A stretch of 64,000 nucleotides of DNA from Bacteroidota bacterium (GTDB taxonomy: Bacteria > Bacteroidota > Bacteroidia > Cytophagales > Cyclobacteriaceae). Shown in pieces: positions 51,670-61,373 of this stretch (within the stretch, counting starts at the first letter, position 1; each line of letters starts with the position of its first letter). The DNA is taken from positions 62,001-126,000 of the forward strand of contig JAFDYU010000003.1 of assembly GCA_018267285.1 (NCBI GenBank), read 5' to 3'. The translations under genes were made by a program, and so were the position numbers. A model generated the notes under the pieces. The model ran no database searches, was not told the DNA's origin, and saw only the letters and a list, made by a program, of their open reading frames with translations.

Positions 51670-52940
51670 AGCGGGAAATTGGTTTGTGGGGGTTAACCTC
51701 CAACATCATCAACATCGTTATCGGGTCAGGCGTTTTTGTGTTGCCGGCCATCGTGAGCGAGCAACTCGGTGCTTCCGGCATGCTGGCGTACTTGTTCTGT
51801 GGGTTCCTCATTACCATAATTATGCTCTGCTTTGCAGAAGTGGGAAGCCGGATTACCGTAACCGGTGGAGCGTACTCTTATATCGAAACCGCTTTTGGAA
51901 AGTACTTTGGTTTTATTACTACCATCATTTTTGTTTTTGGTGCTTCGCTAATGGCTGCATCGGCAGTGGCCAACGCGCTGGCAAGTACCATTGCGTATTT
52001 CTGGCCTTTGTTTAATTCGCCTCTCGCCAAAGCGTTATTGTTGGTGTTCATCTTCAGCTTACTTGCCGGAATAAATATCCTTGGAGTAAAAAAAGGGATA
52101 ACCTTAGTGAAGATCACTACCCTCTCCAAATTAGTTCCACTCCTTTTATTGATTGCCTTTGGCGCAACAAAAATTGTTGGCGACAATTTAGCTTGGAATA
52201 GTTTCCCGGGCATAACGGATCTCGGAAAAATTTCATTGGTTTTATTTTTTGCTTTTCAGGGCGCTGAAGGAAGTTTGAGCATCAGTGGTGAGGTAAAGAA
52301 CCCAAAGCGCAACGTACCTCTTGCTATCTTTTTAAGTTTTTCCATCATCCTTGTATTTTATATTTCCATTCAGTTGGTGGCACAAGGTGTTTTAGGGAAT
52401 GCGCTGCCACACTTTAAAGCAGCCCCTCTTGCCGAGGTTGCCAACCAAATTTTTGGCTCAGTAGGAACTACGGTGATGATTGTTGCCATGGCTATTTCCA
52501 TGATGGGCTACCTTAGCAGCGACAGCATGAACATGCCGCGTGTGTTGTTTCGTTCGGCTAAAGATGAGGTGCTGCAGCTGAATTTACTGGTAAAAGTGCA
52601 TCCACGGTTTGCAACGCCTTATGTTTCCGTAATTTTTTATGCGGGTTTGTGTTGTATTTTTTCGATAACGGGAGAATTCAGAACGCTGGCAATGTTTGCT
52701 TCTTCGGCAGCGTTATTAATCTACCTCGGAGTAGCGGCTGCCGTCATCAAATTAAGACTGACACAACCTTCCGATTCATCGGAATTTAAAATACCGGGCG
52801 GTTTTGTTGTTCCGGTTATTGCCATAATCACCATCCTCTGGTTCTTGTCTAACTTAACCATAAAGGAGATGATGAGTATCGGTGTGTTTATTGCGTTGCT
52901 AACAGTGATCTATTTTCTGATCAAGTATTTCAGAAAATAG
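51651..52940 (+). CDS. APC-family amino acid permease
   Basis: A 429-residue membrane protein with about 12 helices of the amino acid-polyamine-organocation superfamily. The first unwound helix GLTSNIINIVIGSGVFVLP contains the substrate-binding G-S-G motif, and the helix 6 region FFAFQGAEGSLSISGEVKNPKRNVP is also canonical. The substrate is not determined. It overlaps engB by 19 bases and converges on the ABC-2 permease gene. Confidence 0.92.
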   Translation: MVDEGLKREIGLWGLTSNIINIVIGSGVFVLPAIVSEQLGASGMLAYLFCGFLITIIMLCFAEVGSRITVTGGAYSYIETAFGKYFGFITTIIFVFGASLMAASAVANALASTIAYFWPLFNSPLAKALLLVFIFSLLAGINILGVKKGITLVKITTLSKLVPLLLLIAFGATKIVGDNLAWNSFPGITDLGKISLVLFFAFQGAEGSLSISGEVKNPKRNVPLAIFLSFSIILVFYISIQLVAQGVLGNALPHFKAAPLAEVANQIFGSVGTTVMIVAMAISMMGYLSSDSMNMPRVLFRSAKDEVLQLNLLVKVHPRFATPYVSVIFYAGLCCIFSITGEFRTLAMFASSAALLIYLGVAAAVIKLRLTQPSDSSEFKIPGGFVVPVIAIITILWFLSNLTIKEMMSIGVFIALLTVIYFLIKYFRK

Positions 52941-52958
52941 AATCAACACGTTAAGGGT

Positions 52959-54230
52959 TCAGGCAATCTGCAAAATGTTTTTCTTGAACATGCGGAGCGC
53001 CACCAGATTGAGGCTGCTTCCGATTACAAACAAAACCAAAATCCGAGTTAAAAAAGTAGTATCGGTTAAGGGCAGTGTTCTCCAAAAAATATCGTAGAAG
53101 CCTTGTATACTCCAATAGTTTACAGAAACTACAGCAATCTTTTGCATGAATTCCGGCATAATAAAAATAGGTATCATACTGCCACCAATGCAGCTCATTA
53201 CCAAAACAATAAGTGTTGAAAAACCCTGTACTTGTTGCCGTGTTTTAGCAAACGATGCCAGCAGCACCCCGAAGCTTGAGCACGCATAAGCTGTAACAAC
53301 GATCATCAATACAAGGGAAGGTACGTGCGAAAATATATCCAAACCGAAGGCCACCGTTGCATAGATAAACATTACCGTTAATTGAAGGATGGATATACTG
53401 TTTGCGGTTATCATTTTTCCGAAAAGGATATTGTTTGGGTGCATGGGCGAATACAACAATTTTTTTAGTGTACCCTCCTGCTTTTCGTCAAGCAAGCCGG
53501 CTCCAATAGCGGCTACCGAAAATAACAACATCATGATGGCCGTGCCCGCCACTGCCTGAATCAGCCCCGGAGAATTTTCTTCTTTGGCCTCAACTAATTT
53601 TGTCATTTTAATGTCCGAGCCTATTGCAATTTTTGTTGAGCTGCTGGTTTTCGGATTAGCTTCAACTCCTTTCCCCACCGACTTAAACAGACTATCCGAT
53701 TGTGCGTGTACTTGTGCTTTTAACTGCTCGTTGCCGCCACCAATCAATTTATCGAATTGTTTATTTAACATCCGTTGCGCATTATTTCTGTTGCTGTACG
53801 GAACCATGGCCAGCGTAGTAAACAAAGCACGTTGCAACATACTCACTTGTATTTCCTGAGCCTCATCGTATTGCAATTCAACGGGAAGCGGGGAGCCATA
53901 TAAAAGGGAGTCGGCAAAACCTTTGTGGAATATCAACACGCAATCTTTATTGCCTTTCTTCACGTCTTCTTGTGCTTGCTCTAAAGTGACCATAACTACG
54001 TGCACTGCTTTGTCGGTATCGAGTGCGGCAATAGCTGTTTTCGAATCTTCGGTAAGGTCAAGATCACAAACTGGCAGATCGTATTCTTTTACTTCGTTTT
54101 TTGCTTTGCCAATTCCTCCAAAAGCAAAGGCGAAAAGCGTGATGAGTGTTACCGGCAGGAGAAACGTAAGCAGCATTGCCCTTCGGTCGGTAAAGAAAAG
54201 TTTTAAGTCTTTAAACGCAAGTTGAAACAT
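52959..54230 (-). CDS. ABC-2 type exporter permease
   Basis: A 423-residue membrane protein: one N-terminal helix (LLTFLLPVTLITLFAFAFG), a large extracytoplasmic domain (about 45-225, hydrophilic) and five or so C-terminal helices (AGTAIMMLLFSVAAIGAGLL... MSCIGGSMIPIFIMPEFM... YWSIQGFYD). This is the ABC2_membrane_3 layout, as in YhhJ or NatB-type exporters. Its ATPase partner is the gene ending one base upstream. The substrate is unknown. Confidence 0.92.
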   Translation of the reverse strand: MFQLAFKDLKLFFTDRRAMLLTFLLPVTLITLFAFAFGGIGKAKNEVKEYDLPVCDLDLTEDSKTAIAALDTDKAVHVVMVTLEQAQEDVKKGNKDCVLIFHKGFADSLLYGSPLPVELQYDEAQEIQVSMLQRALFTTLAMVPYSNRNNAQRMLNKQFDKLIGGGNEQLKAQVHAQSDSLFKSVGKGVEANPKTSSSTKIAIGSDIKMTKLVEAKEENSPGLIQAVAGTAIMMLLFSVAAIGAGLLDEKQEGTLKKLLYSPMHPNNILFGKMITANSISILQLTVMFIYATVAFGLDIFSHVPSLVLMIVVTAYACSSFGVLLASFAKTRQQVQGFSTLIVLVMSCIGGSMIPIFIMPEFMQKIAVVSVNYWSIQGFYDIFWRTLPLTDTTFLTRILVLFVIGSSLNLVALRMFKKNILQIA

Positions 54231-54231
54231 A

Positions 54232-55155
54232 TTAGTCGCGTAGTTGTTTACCTGTTAAACTTAAAAAGATCGTTTCCAGATTAACTTTCATTATCTCAAT
54301 GTTCACTATATCCAATCCGAGTTCATTACTATTTAAAATAATTTTAGCGAGATCGTTTTTAGAATTGGATGTAAAAAAATGGATGGTTTGGTCAAATCGT
54401 TTTACCTCCGGCCAGGCTAACGAAATTTTTTGAAACAGCTCATCGGTGAGGTTGGCAAAAGCAATGGCTATCGTTTCTTTTATGGAACTTGATTTGCGTA
54501 GCTCGTCCAATGTGCCTTGGGCAATGATCTGACCGCTATCGATAACACCGATGCGGTTGCAGAAACGCTCGGCTTCTTCCATGTAGTGTGTGGTGTAAAC
54601 GATGGTCATCCCGCTTTGGTGCAATTTTTCAACCACTTCAAAAATCAGGTTGCGGCTTTGCGGATCGATGCCAACCGTAGGTTCATCCATAAACAAAACC
54701 TTGGGCTGATGAAGCAGTGCCGAAGCAATGTTGATCCTGCGTTTCATTCCACCGGAGTACGTTTTTACTTTGTCGTTCTTGCGCTCGTGCAGGCCAAACA
54801 GATGTAAAATCTCATCGATGCGTTTTATTAACTCACCTTTAGAAACGCCATACAAACTTCCCCAGAACAATAAGTTGTCTTGGGCCGACATATCGTTATA
54901 GAGCGCAATTTCTTGCGGCACAACTCCAATTGTTTTTTTACATTCTATCGGGTTTGTTCTCAAATCATAACCCGCAATGTTCACCTCTCCTGCCGTGGGC
55001 TCCAGAATGGTGCTCATAATTGAAATGGTAGTGGTTTTACCCGCTCCATTGGGGCCTAACAAACCGTAGAACTCTCCTTCGGCAATCGAAAACGAAATCC
55101 CTTTAAGAGCCTGAACCGTTCCGTATTCTTTTTTAAGATTTGATACCGTAATCAT
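54232..55155 (-). CDS. ABC transporter ATP-binding protein
   Basis: A 307-residue ATPase for the adjacent permease. It has Walker A GPNGAGKTT, the Q-loop, signature YSGGMKRRINIA, Walker B VLFMDEPTVGIDPQ and the switch TTHYMEEAE. An extra C-terminal domain of about 80 residues follows, typical of CcmA/NatA-like exporters. Permease and ATPase lie one base apart and form a two-gene operon. They are transcribed divergently from the DUF5606 gene. Confidence 0.94.
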   Translation of the reverse strand: MITVSNLKKEYGTVQALKGISFSIAEGEFYGLLGPNGAGKTTTISIMSTILEPTAGEVNIAGYDLRTNPIECKKTIGVVPQEIALYNDMSAQDNLLFWGSLYGVSKGELIKRIDEILHLFGLHERKNDKVKTYSGGMKRRINIASALLHQPKVLFMDEPTVGIDPQSRNLIFEVVEKLHQSGMTIVYTTHYMEEAERFCNRIGVIDSGQIIAQGTLDELRKSSSIKETIAIAFANLTDELFQKISLAWPEVKRFDQTIHFFTSNSKNDLAKIILNSNELGLDIVNIEIMKVNLETIFLSLTGKQLRD

Positions 55156-55228
55156 TCCAACAATGATACAAAATATAGCACGTTTTTTTATCGAGATTGT
55201 TTAATATTGCGCTCTCAAAAAAATAACT

Positions 55229-55642
55229 ATGGAATTAACAGAGATTGCATCAATTAGCGGCAAAGGTGGTTTGTATAAAATTCTAAAACCAGGTAAATCG
55301 GGTGTAGTGCTTGAATCTATGGACACTGCAAAAAACAAAATTGTTGCGGGTGCTACGCATCGGGTCTCTGTATTAAATGAAATTTCTATTTACACCACTA
55401 CAAAAGAAGGTACGGTTTCGTTGGCCGAAGTGCTCCAAAAAATAAACCAGCAATTTGGTGCTGACCTGGGCGTAGACGGAAACTCGGATGGAAAAGAATT
55501 GCAGGCGTTTATGAAATCGGTGCTCCCCGAATTTGATGTGCAACGGGTGTATGTTTCGGATATCAAGAAGCTTGTAAAATGGTACGACATCCTGCTAAAA
55601 GAAGCTCCCGAAGTATTGAAAAAAGAAGAAGCAAAAGCTTAA
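55229..55642 (+). CDS. DUF5606 protein
   Basis: A 137-residue cytosolic protein typical of Bacteroidota: [55 protein letters not shown], and a conserved C-terminal segment [17 protein letters not shown]. Its function is unknown; the N-terminal half looks like a small beta-barrel. The stop overlaps the fbp stop (55639-55642) inside a palindrome. Confidence 0.88.
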   Translation: MELTEIASISGKGGLYKILKPGKSGVVLESMDTAKNKIVAGATHRVSVLNEISIYTTTKEGTVSLAEVLQKINQQFGADLGVDGNSDGKELQAFMKSVLPEFDVQRVYVSDIKKLVKWYDILLKEAPEVLKKEEAKA

Positions 55643-55649
55643 AAGCTTT
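55634..55649. terminator. Short palindrome at overlapping convergent stops
   Basis: AAAGCT-TAAA-AGCTTT (55634-55649) is a perfect 6-base inverted repeat with a 4-base loop containing the stop codons of DUF5606 and fbp. It could act as a weak bidirectional terminator or roadblock, but no long T run follows on either strand. Confidence 0.35.
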
Positions 55650-56622
55650 CTGCTTTGGTCACCATGTCTGCCGAACCCACATAAAACGGGGTGCGCTGGT
55701 GCAAACTCGTAGGTTGTATTTCTAAAATTCTTCCACGCCCATCCGTGCCTTTGCCACCGGCTTGTTCGGCAATAAACGCCAGCGCATTGCACTCGTACAT
55801 CAACCGCAGTTTTCCCTTTGGGTCTTTGGCCGTGGCCGGGTAAATATAGATTCCACCTTTAAGTAAATTTCGATGGAAGTCGGCTACGAGTGAGCCGATG
55901 TAACGAGCGGTGTAGTTACTGTCTTTGCAATATTGTACATATTTTTTTACCGGATCCGGAAACGAATTGGCAGAGCCTTCATTGATGGAGTACATCTTTC
56001 CGGTTTTAGGCATTTCCATGTGTGGATGCGAAAGCACGTATTCACCGAGCGAAGGTTCGTAGGTAAAGCCATTTACACCGTGGCCCGTAGTAAACACGAG
56101 CATGGTAGATGAGCCGTACAAAATATATCCGGCTGCCACCTGCATTTCGCCTTTCTGCAATATATCTTGCTCGCTAATCGGCTGTCCGACAGGGGAAACT
56201 CTTCGATAGACAGAAAAAATCGTTCCTATGGAAACGTTCACATCAATATTCGATGAACCATCAAGCGGGTCGATGGCGATAACATATTTACCATCGTTAC
56301 TCAGGTCGACAAAAGATTCAGTCTCTTCAGAAATAATAGCACAGGCTTCGCCCCCTTTTGTGAGGGCGCGTGTAAACCGAATATTGGCGAGCACATCTAA
56401 TTTCTGTTGCTGGTCGCCTGCGGTATTTTGCGAGCCCATGGCGCCCATAATATCGATCAGGCCGGCTTTGTTGATTTCGCGATTAACTACTTTGGAAGCC
56501 AACGCAATATCGCGCAACAACTGCGAAAGCTCACCACTGGCATATTGAAACTGATCCTGGTTGTTTTTTATGAACCGATCGAGGGCGGTTCCGATGGGCA
56601 GGGCGATGCGAGAACTTTCCAC
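55639..56622 (-). CDS. fbp: Fructose-1,6-bisphosphatase class I
   Basis: A 327-residue gluconeogenic phosphatase that hydrolyses fructose 1,6-bisphosphate. Metal and substrate motifs: [26 protein letters not shown] (signature), [19 protein letters not shown] and a terminal region with RTPFYVGS. The length is normal. It is divergent from the aspartate kinase gene, whose promoter lies immediately upstream of the fbp start. Confidence 0.96.
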   Translation of the reverse strand: MESSRIALPIGTALDRFIKNNQDQFQYASGELSQLLRDIALASKVVNREINKAGLIDIMGAMGSQNTAGDQQQKLDVLANIRFTRALTKGGEACAIISEETESFVDLSNDGKYVIAIDPLDGSSNIDVNVSIGTIFSVYRRVSPVGQPISEQDILQKGEMQVAAGYILYGSSTMLVFTTGHGVNGFTYEPSLGEYVLSHPHMEMPKTGKMYSINEGSANSFPDPVKKYVQYCKDSNYTARYIGSLVADFHRNLLKGGIYIYPATAKDPKGKLRLMYECNALAFIAEQAGGKGTDGRGRILEIQPTSLHQRTPFYVGSADMVTKAESF

Positions 56623-56627
56623 AGTGA

Positions 56628-56658
56628 TTTAAATCTTAATTTTACGCTGTTAAATTTG
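56628..56658 (+). promoter_or_regulatory. Bacteroidota-type promoter of the aspartate kinase gene
   Basis: TAAATTTG at 56651-56658 matches the -7 consensus exactly. TTTA at 56628-56631 stands at the -33 position with a 19-base spacer. The ATG is 43 bases further on. Confidence 0.65.
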
Positions 56659-56701
56659 TGCAAAGATACATTGCAATCGTTTGAAACCAATAAAAAACTA
56701 A

Positions 56702-57949
56702 ATGAAGGTGTTTAAATTTGGTGGTGCGTCTGTAAAAAATGCCACCGCAATTCGAAACGTGGCTTCCATTATTAAAAGCAGCAATAAAAACGAGTTACTG
56801 GTGGTTGTTTCAGCGATGGGCAGCACTACTAACGCACTCGAAATCATTGTACACAAAGCTCATTCCGGAAAAAATTTCGATACCGAGCTCGAAGCACTTA
56901 AAGAATACCACTTTCAAATTACTCAAGAACTCCTTCCCGATTCTACGACAATAAAAACTAAGCTTACCGAGCAATTCGCCCAGCTTGAAAAACTATCGAA
57001 AACAAAAACTGAATACGATTTTTTCTACGATCAGATGATCGGCTATGGTGAAATTATATCAAGCCTGATTGTTGAACAGTATTTATCGGAAAACAATTTT
57101 GCATCGCAATGGATTGATGCACGAAACTACATACAGACCGACAGTACCTACCGCGAGGGCCAGGTACAATGGAATGAAACGGAAAAAAAAATAAAAACTC
57201 TTGAATCTGTATTGCAAAAAAAAATACTTGTTACGCAGGGCTTTATTGGTGCTAACGAAAAAAAAGAAACCGTTTCATTAGGGCGCGAAGGCTCCGATTT
57301 TACGGCAGCCATTTTTGGTTATTCGCTCAAGGCTAAGTCGGTTACTATTTGGAAAGATGTACCCGGAGTGATGAGCGCAGACCCAAAGCGAATACCCACC
57401 GCAGTAGTGTTTGATGAACTGCCCTACAAAGAAACTGCGGAGATGACCTACTACGGTGCTTCTGTAATCCATCCCAAAACAGTTAAGCCGTTGGCCAACA
57501 AAGGAATTCCCTTGTTCGTAAAAAGTTTTATCGATCCGTCATTGCCGGGAACAAAAATTTACGAATGCCACGTGGACCGGCTGCCACCGCTTATCATCCA
57601 CAAAGAAAACCAATGCCTGGTTTCGTGCAAGGTTACCGACTATACTTTTATTAATGAAGAACAGCTCGGAAAAATATTCCATGCCATCAGCGAAAGCAAC
57701 ATGCGCATAAACGTTATGCAGAACTCTGCCATCACCTTTTCGTTCTGTGTTGACTTCCGCGAGAATAAAGTGATGAAGCTCATCGAGCTTTTGAGTAAAC
57801 ATTTTGAAGTTTACTATAACCTGGGATTGACATTAATCACCATTAAAAACTACGACCAAAAAACGTTCAACGAATACCACACCATGAACGGAGTAATTTT
57901 GGAACAATCCTCTCGCGCTGCCCTGCAAGTGTTGGTTCGTCCGAATTAA
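56702..57949 (+). CDS. Aspartate kinase
   Basis: A 415-residue monofunctional aspartokinase (aspartate to aspartyl-phosphate, the entry to Lys/Thr/Met). Motifs: KFGGASV at the start, the glycine-rich VVSAMGSTTNALE, SLGREGSDFTAAIFGY, the substrate region WKDVPGVMSADPK, and two ACT-like regulatory stretches in the last 140 residues (INVMQNSAITFSFCVD). It lacks a fused homoserine dehydrogenase. Feedback specificity is not visible. Confidence 0.94.
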   Translation: MKVFKFGGASVKNATAIRNVASIIKSSNKNELLVVVSAMGSTTNALEIIVHKAHSGKNFDTELEALKEYHFQITQELLPDSTTIKTKLTEQFAQLEKLSKTKTEYDFFYDQMIGYGEIISSLIVEQYLSENNFASQWIDARNYIQTDSTYREGQVQWNETEKKIKTLESVLQKKILVTQGFIGANEKKETVSLGREGSDFTAAIFGYSLKAKSVTIWKDVPGVMSADPKRIPTAVVFDELPYKETAEMTYYGASVIHPKTVKPLANKGIPLFVKSFIDPSLPGTKIYECHVDRLPPLIIHKENQCLVSCKVTDYTFINEEQLGKIFHAISESNMRINVMQNSAITFSFCVDFRENKVMKLIELLSKHFEVYYNLGLTLITIKNYDQKTFNEYHTMNGVILEQSSRAALQVLVRPN

Positions 57950-57952
57950 TAG

Positions 57953-60340
57953 TTATTCCGACCTGAGGCTTTTCACCGGGTTGGCAAGCGCAGCTTTAAC
58001 CGATTGATAGCTTACCGTTAATAAAGTGATGAGCATAGCGCCCACACCTGCTGCCGCAAACACCCACAACGCAATTTCAGTATGGTACTTATACTTGTTC
58101 AGCCAACTGTTCATTAAATAAAATGCTATTGGCACAGCCACCACCAAGGAAACGATTACGAGCACTACAAAATCTCGTGAGAGCATGCCCCACAAATTAA
58201 CCACAGAAGCTCCCAATACTTTTCGCACGCCAATTTCTTTTGTGCGTTGTTCGGCCACAAAACTGGCAAGCCCAAAAATGCCGAGGCAACTGATAAATAT
58301 GGCCAACACGGCAAAGAAACTTGCCAGTTTACCTACACGCACCTCGCTGTCGAATTTGCGGGCGTAGTCTTCGTCTACAAATTGATATTCAAACGGGGCA
58401 GAGGGATCGTACTTCGTAAATTCAGATTTTATTTTATCAATGGATTCGGTAGAACTTCGATCCGGATTTAGTTTTAGTATCACCAGGTTTTCTTCATCTT
58501 TTGAAATGTGGAACAACGAAGGCCGAACCGGTTCGTAAGGCGACTCCACAATCATATTTTTAATAACGCCAATTATAGTATAGGGTTTATCGTCCCAAGT
58601 AAGCGTCTCTCCCACCGGGTTTTTAAAACCTAAGAAATCGGCTGCCACTTCGTTGATAACAAAAGCAAGCGAATCGGTGGCATGGTCTCTCGAAAAATCG
58701 CGGCCTTCTTTAAACGTCCAGCCTACGGTTTTGCCATATTCGTACGTTACACCGTTGTTGGGGAAATCTACAGCAAGGCCGGGATCTTTTCCTTTCCAGG
58801 TAAAGCCTCCGTTAGAATTAAAAACTTGTGTAGTCGGGCTTCCGGATTCCGTCATCTCAATAATGGCTCCAGAGCTTTTCAGTTCATTTCTAATCGCTTC
58901 AAAATGTTTGTGCACTTCAGGAGTGAACAGAAAAATATTGATCAGTCCGTTTCGATTATAGCCTATTGGTCTGTCCTTAGCAAACTGAATTTGCTGAAAA
59001 ACGATTATTGTTCCGATAATCAAAATGATTGAAACGGTGAATTGAAGTACAACCAGCACCTGGCGCGGAATGGATGCCAAGCGGCCAGCACGGAAAGTCC
59101 CTTTCAAAACTTTTACCGGCTGAAAAGAAGACAGGTACAAGGCCGGGTAACTTCCGGCAACAATTCCGGTTAATACGCTAAAGCTTATGCCAACCAACCA
59201 AAACAAAGGGCTCGACCAAAGCAGTGTTAATTTTTTACCCGACACATCGTTGAACATGGGCAGCGCCAGTTGAACCAACAGCAAGGAAATAATAAAAGCA
59301 ATAACGGATACGATTAATGACTCGCTAAAAAACTGACTGATCAGTTGGTGCCGCATGGAGCCAATGGATTTTCGAATGCCTACTTCTTTGGCGCGTTTCT
59401 CCGAGCGTGCCGTACTCAAATTCATAAAATTGATGCACGCCAATATCAAAACAAACACCCCGATAACCCCAAACATCCAAACAAACTCAATTCGGCCCCC
59501 CACGTTTTTTCCATCTTCAAAATCAAAATACAAATGCCATTTGCTCATTGGGTGAAGGAAAACCTGAGGGTTATACTTTCTGTCATCTTCCGAAATTCTC
59601 TTGTTGAGTTTTACATCTTTAATCTTTGCCGAAACCGTTTCCATGTCGGCCTTGTCGGCAAGCTGAGCAAAAGTCTGAGTGAAATTGCTGCCCCAGGGGT
59701 CTTCCATTTTTTTTATGTAATCGTTAGAGATCAGGTACAACTCCCATGGCAGCAGATAACTTACTTCTCTAAAGGTGGAGTTGTGTGGAAGGTCTTCATA
59801 AACCCCGGTAACTTTTACATCCGTTTTGTTATCGATTCGCAATACTTTGTTCATCGGGTCATCCTCACCAAAGTAGGCTTTCGCCACCGACTCGGACAAA
59901 ATTATTGAGTAAGGATCTTTCAGCCCATCGCGTGTTCCCCGCAACATTTTTAACGAAAGCATTTCGGTTACTTCGGGTTCGAAATAGCTTCCGCGTTTGT
60001 TAAATTTTTTTTCTCCGTAGGTAATAATGTGAGAGAAGTTCCATGACGACTGCAATACATATTTAAAGTCGCTGCCGTATTTATTTTTTATCTCTTCGGC
60101 CATTAAGTAAGGGTTCGACACTTGAGTCTGTATCTTACCATTGTAATTGTTGTGTTGGCAGACTTGGGCAATCCGATCGTAATTTTCATGATACGTATCG
60201 TACGTAAGTTCATCCCAAATCCAAAGGCCAATCAAAAGGGCAACCGCCATGCCCGTGGCAAGCCCTGCAATATTGATAAATGAATAACCGAGATTTTTGG
60301 TAAGGTTTCTAAAACCGATGAGCAGGTAGTTTTTGATCAT
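57953..60340 (-). CDS. FtsX/MacB-like ABC transporter permease
   Basis: A 795-residue protein with two FtsX-type membrane domains. It begins IGFRNLTKNLGYSFINIAGLATGMAVALLI (first helix), has a large periplasmic MacB_PCD-like domain (about 45-270), a first FtsX core (about 290-420, with EVGIRKSIGSMRHQLISQF), a second periplasmic domain, and a final FtsX core (EIGVRKVLGASVVNLWGML). The NF-x-STARSEKRAKE link is typical of Bacteroidota paralogs. No ATPase gene adjoins it, so it pairs with one elsewhere. Confidence 0.9.
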   Translation of the reverse strand: MIKNYLLIGFRNLTKNLGYSFINIAGLATGMAVALLIGLWIWDELTYDTYHENYDRIAQVCQHNNYNGKIQTQVSNPYLMAEEIKNKYGSDFKYVLQSSWNFSHIITYGEKKFNKRGSYFEPEVTEMLSLKMLRGTRDGLKDPYSIILSESVAKAYFGEDDPMNKVLRIDNKTDVKVTGVYEDLPHNSTFREVSYLLPWELYLISNDYIKKMEDPWGSNFTQTFAQLADKADMETVSAKIKDVKLNKRISEDDRKYNPQVFLHPMSKWHLYFDFEDGKNVGGRIEFVWMFGVIGVFVLILACINFMNLSTARSEKRAKEVGIRKSIGSMRHQLISQFFSESLIVSVIAFIISLLLVQLALPMFNDVSGKKLTLLWSSPLFWLVGISFSVLTGIVAGSYPALYLSSFQPVKVLKGTFRAGRLASIPRQVLVVLQFTVSIILIIGTIIVFQQIQFAKDRPIGYNRNGLINIFLFTPEVHKHFEAIRNELKSSGAIIEMTESGSPTTQVFNSNGGFTWKGKDPGLAVDFPNNGVTYEYGKTVGWTFKEGRDFSRDHATDSLAFVINEVAADFLGFKNPVGETLTWDDKPYTIIGVIKNMIVESPYEPVRPSLFHISKDEENLVILKLNPDRSSTESIDKIKSEFTKYDPSAPFEYQFVDEDYARKFDSEVRVGKLASFFAVLAIFISCLGIFGLASFVAEQRTKEIGVRKVLGASVVNLWGMLSRDFVVLVIVSLVVAVPIAFYLMNSWLNKYKYHTEIALWVFAAAGVGAMLITLLTVSYQSVKAALANPVKSLRSE

Positions 60341-60384
60341 AGGGAGCGCATTGTGGTGATCGTGAATTACTACACTATACTTGA

Positions 60385-60401
60385 TAACTTAAAATAAGTT
60401 A
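60385..60401. other. Inverted repeat upstream of the FtsX-like gene
   Basis: TAACTTA-AAA-TAAGTTA is a perfect 7-base inverted repeat in the 100-base gap between the FtsX-like gene and fdhD. It shares ACTTAAAATAA with the reverse complement of the palindrome at 61328-61348. It may be an operator or a hairpin. Confidence 0.35.
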
Positions 60402-60440
60402 CGATAAGGGGCGAAAATATTTCGAAGAATGGCGAAAGGA

Positions 60441-61274
60441 TTAGTGTTCGTATTCGGGCAATATCCGTTGAGCACCGGAGTATATATTAAAATGTTTGTG
60501 GCGTAAGAACCCCACCAAAGTCATATCGTATTTTTTTGCCGTTTTCACCGCAAGGCTGGACGGAGCCCCGATGGCCACTACGATTTTTATTCCTGCCATC
60601 ACTGCTTTCTGAACCAGCTCGAAACTGATTCTTCCGCTCAACATCAAAACAGAGTTGCTCAAAGGCAATAGCCCGTCTTCAAGAGCCATACCAATGGCTT
60701 TGTCCAGTGCGTTATGTCGGCCTACGTCTTCTTTCAAAATTTGCAGATCGCCAGTTGGAGAAAATAGAGCCGATGCGTGCAAACCCCCGGTTCGGTTAAA
60801 CGTTTCCTGATGCTGTCTTAACAAAGCTTGAATTTTATAGATCATCTCCCAGTTGATAGTAACTCTAGATGTTACGCTTGCATAAGGCGAAACGGTTTCA
60901 ATAGCATCGATGCTCGCTTTGCCACACACCCCGCAACTGCTGGTGGTGTAGAAGTTGCGTTCGGCAGAGTGCAATACCGGTTTTGCTTCTTCGGTTAGTG
61001 CAACTACAATTGCATTCTCAACGCCACTCACTGATTCGACTTGCTTATAACTGCCGATGATTCCTTCCGTAAATAAAAATCCAAGAGCTAATGCACGGTC
61101 GTCTCCCGGAGTGCGCATGGTTACTGATATTTTTTTTTTGATGCGGTTATTTTTTGGCCCATAGGTTAAACGGATTTCGAGAGGTTCTTCAACGGCTACT
61201 TCGTCTTGTGTGCAATGCGAAGAGTTGTCGTTGACTTTTACAATCTCTGATTTAAAAATTACAGAAGGAGTCAT
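60441..61274 (-). CDS. fdhD: Formate dehydrogenase accessory sulfurtransferase FdhD
   Basis: A 277-residue protein that transfers sulfur from cysteine desulfurase to the molybdenum cofactor of formate dehydrogenase-like enzymes. The redox pair is in SSCGVCGKAS (Cys114 and Cys117). Other family stretches are RTPGDDRALALGFLFTEGI and LKEDVGRHNALDKAIG. It is transcribed divergently from the FdhF/YdeP-type enzyme it should activate, the usual partnership. Confidence 0.95.
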   Translation of the reverse strand: MTPSVIFKSEIVKVNDNSSHCTQDEVAVEEPLEIRLTYGPKNNRIKKKISVTMRTPGDDRALALGFLFTEGIIGSYKQVESVSGVENAIVVALTEEAKPVLHSAERNFYTTSSCGVCGKASIDAIETVSPYASVTSRVTINWEMIYKIQALLRQHQETFNRTGGLHASALFSPTGDLQILKEDVGRHNALDKAIGMALEDGLLPLSNSVLMLSGRISFELVQKAVMAGIKIVVAIGAPSSLAVKTAKKYDMTLVGFLRHKHFNIYSGAQRILPEYEH

Positions 61275-61327
61275 TCGATGAAAAAATTAGAAAGTGTAAT
61301 ACTACAAGCTAATAAGAAAAATAAGTA

Positions 61328-61348
61328 ACTTGAAATGTTATTTTAAGT
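61328..61348. promoter_or_regulatory. Palindrome in the fdhD/molybdoenzyme intergenic region
   Basis: ACTTGAAAT-GTT-ATTTTAAGT (9-base arms, one mismatch) lies 4 bases before the TTG at 61353 and 25 before the ATG at 61374. It may be an operator for both divergent genes or a leader hairpin. It is not an FNR-type TTGAT-N4-ATCAA box. Confidence 0.4.
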
Positions 61349-61373
61349 AGACTTGAGCAAAAAAATTAGTTAT

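Noticed and set aside
59345-59908. Plus-strand open frame of 187 codons inside the FtsX-like gene
   Set aside because: The opposite strand encodes a clear FtsX/MacB permease with family motifs; the shadow frame has no recognisable features or start context.
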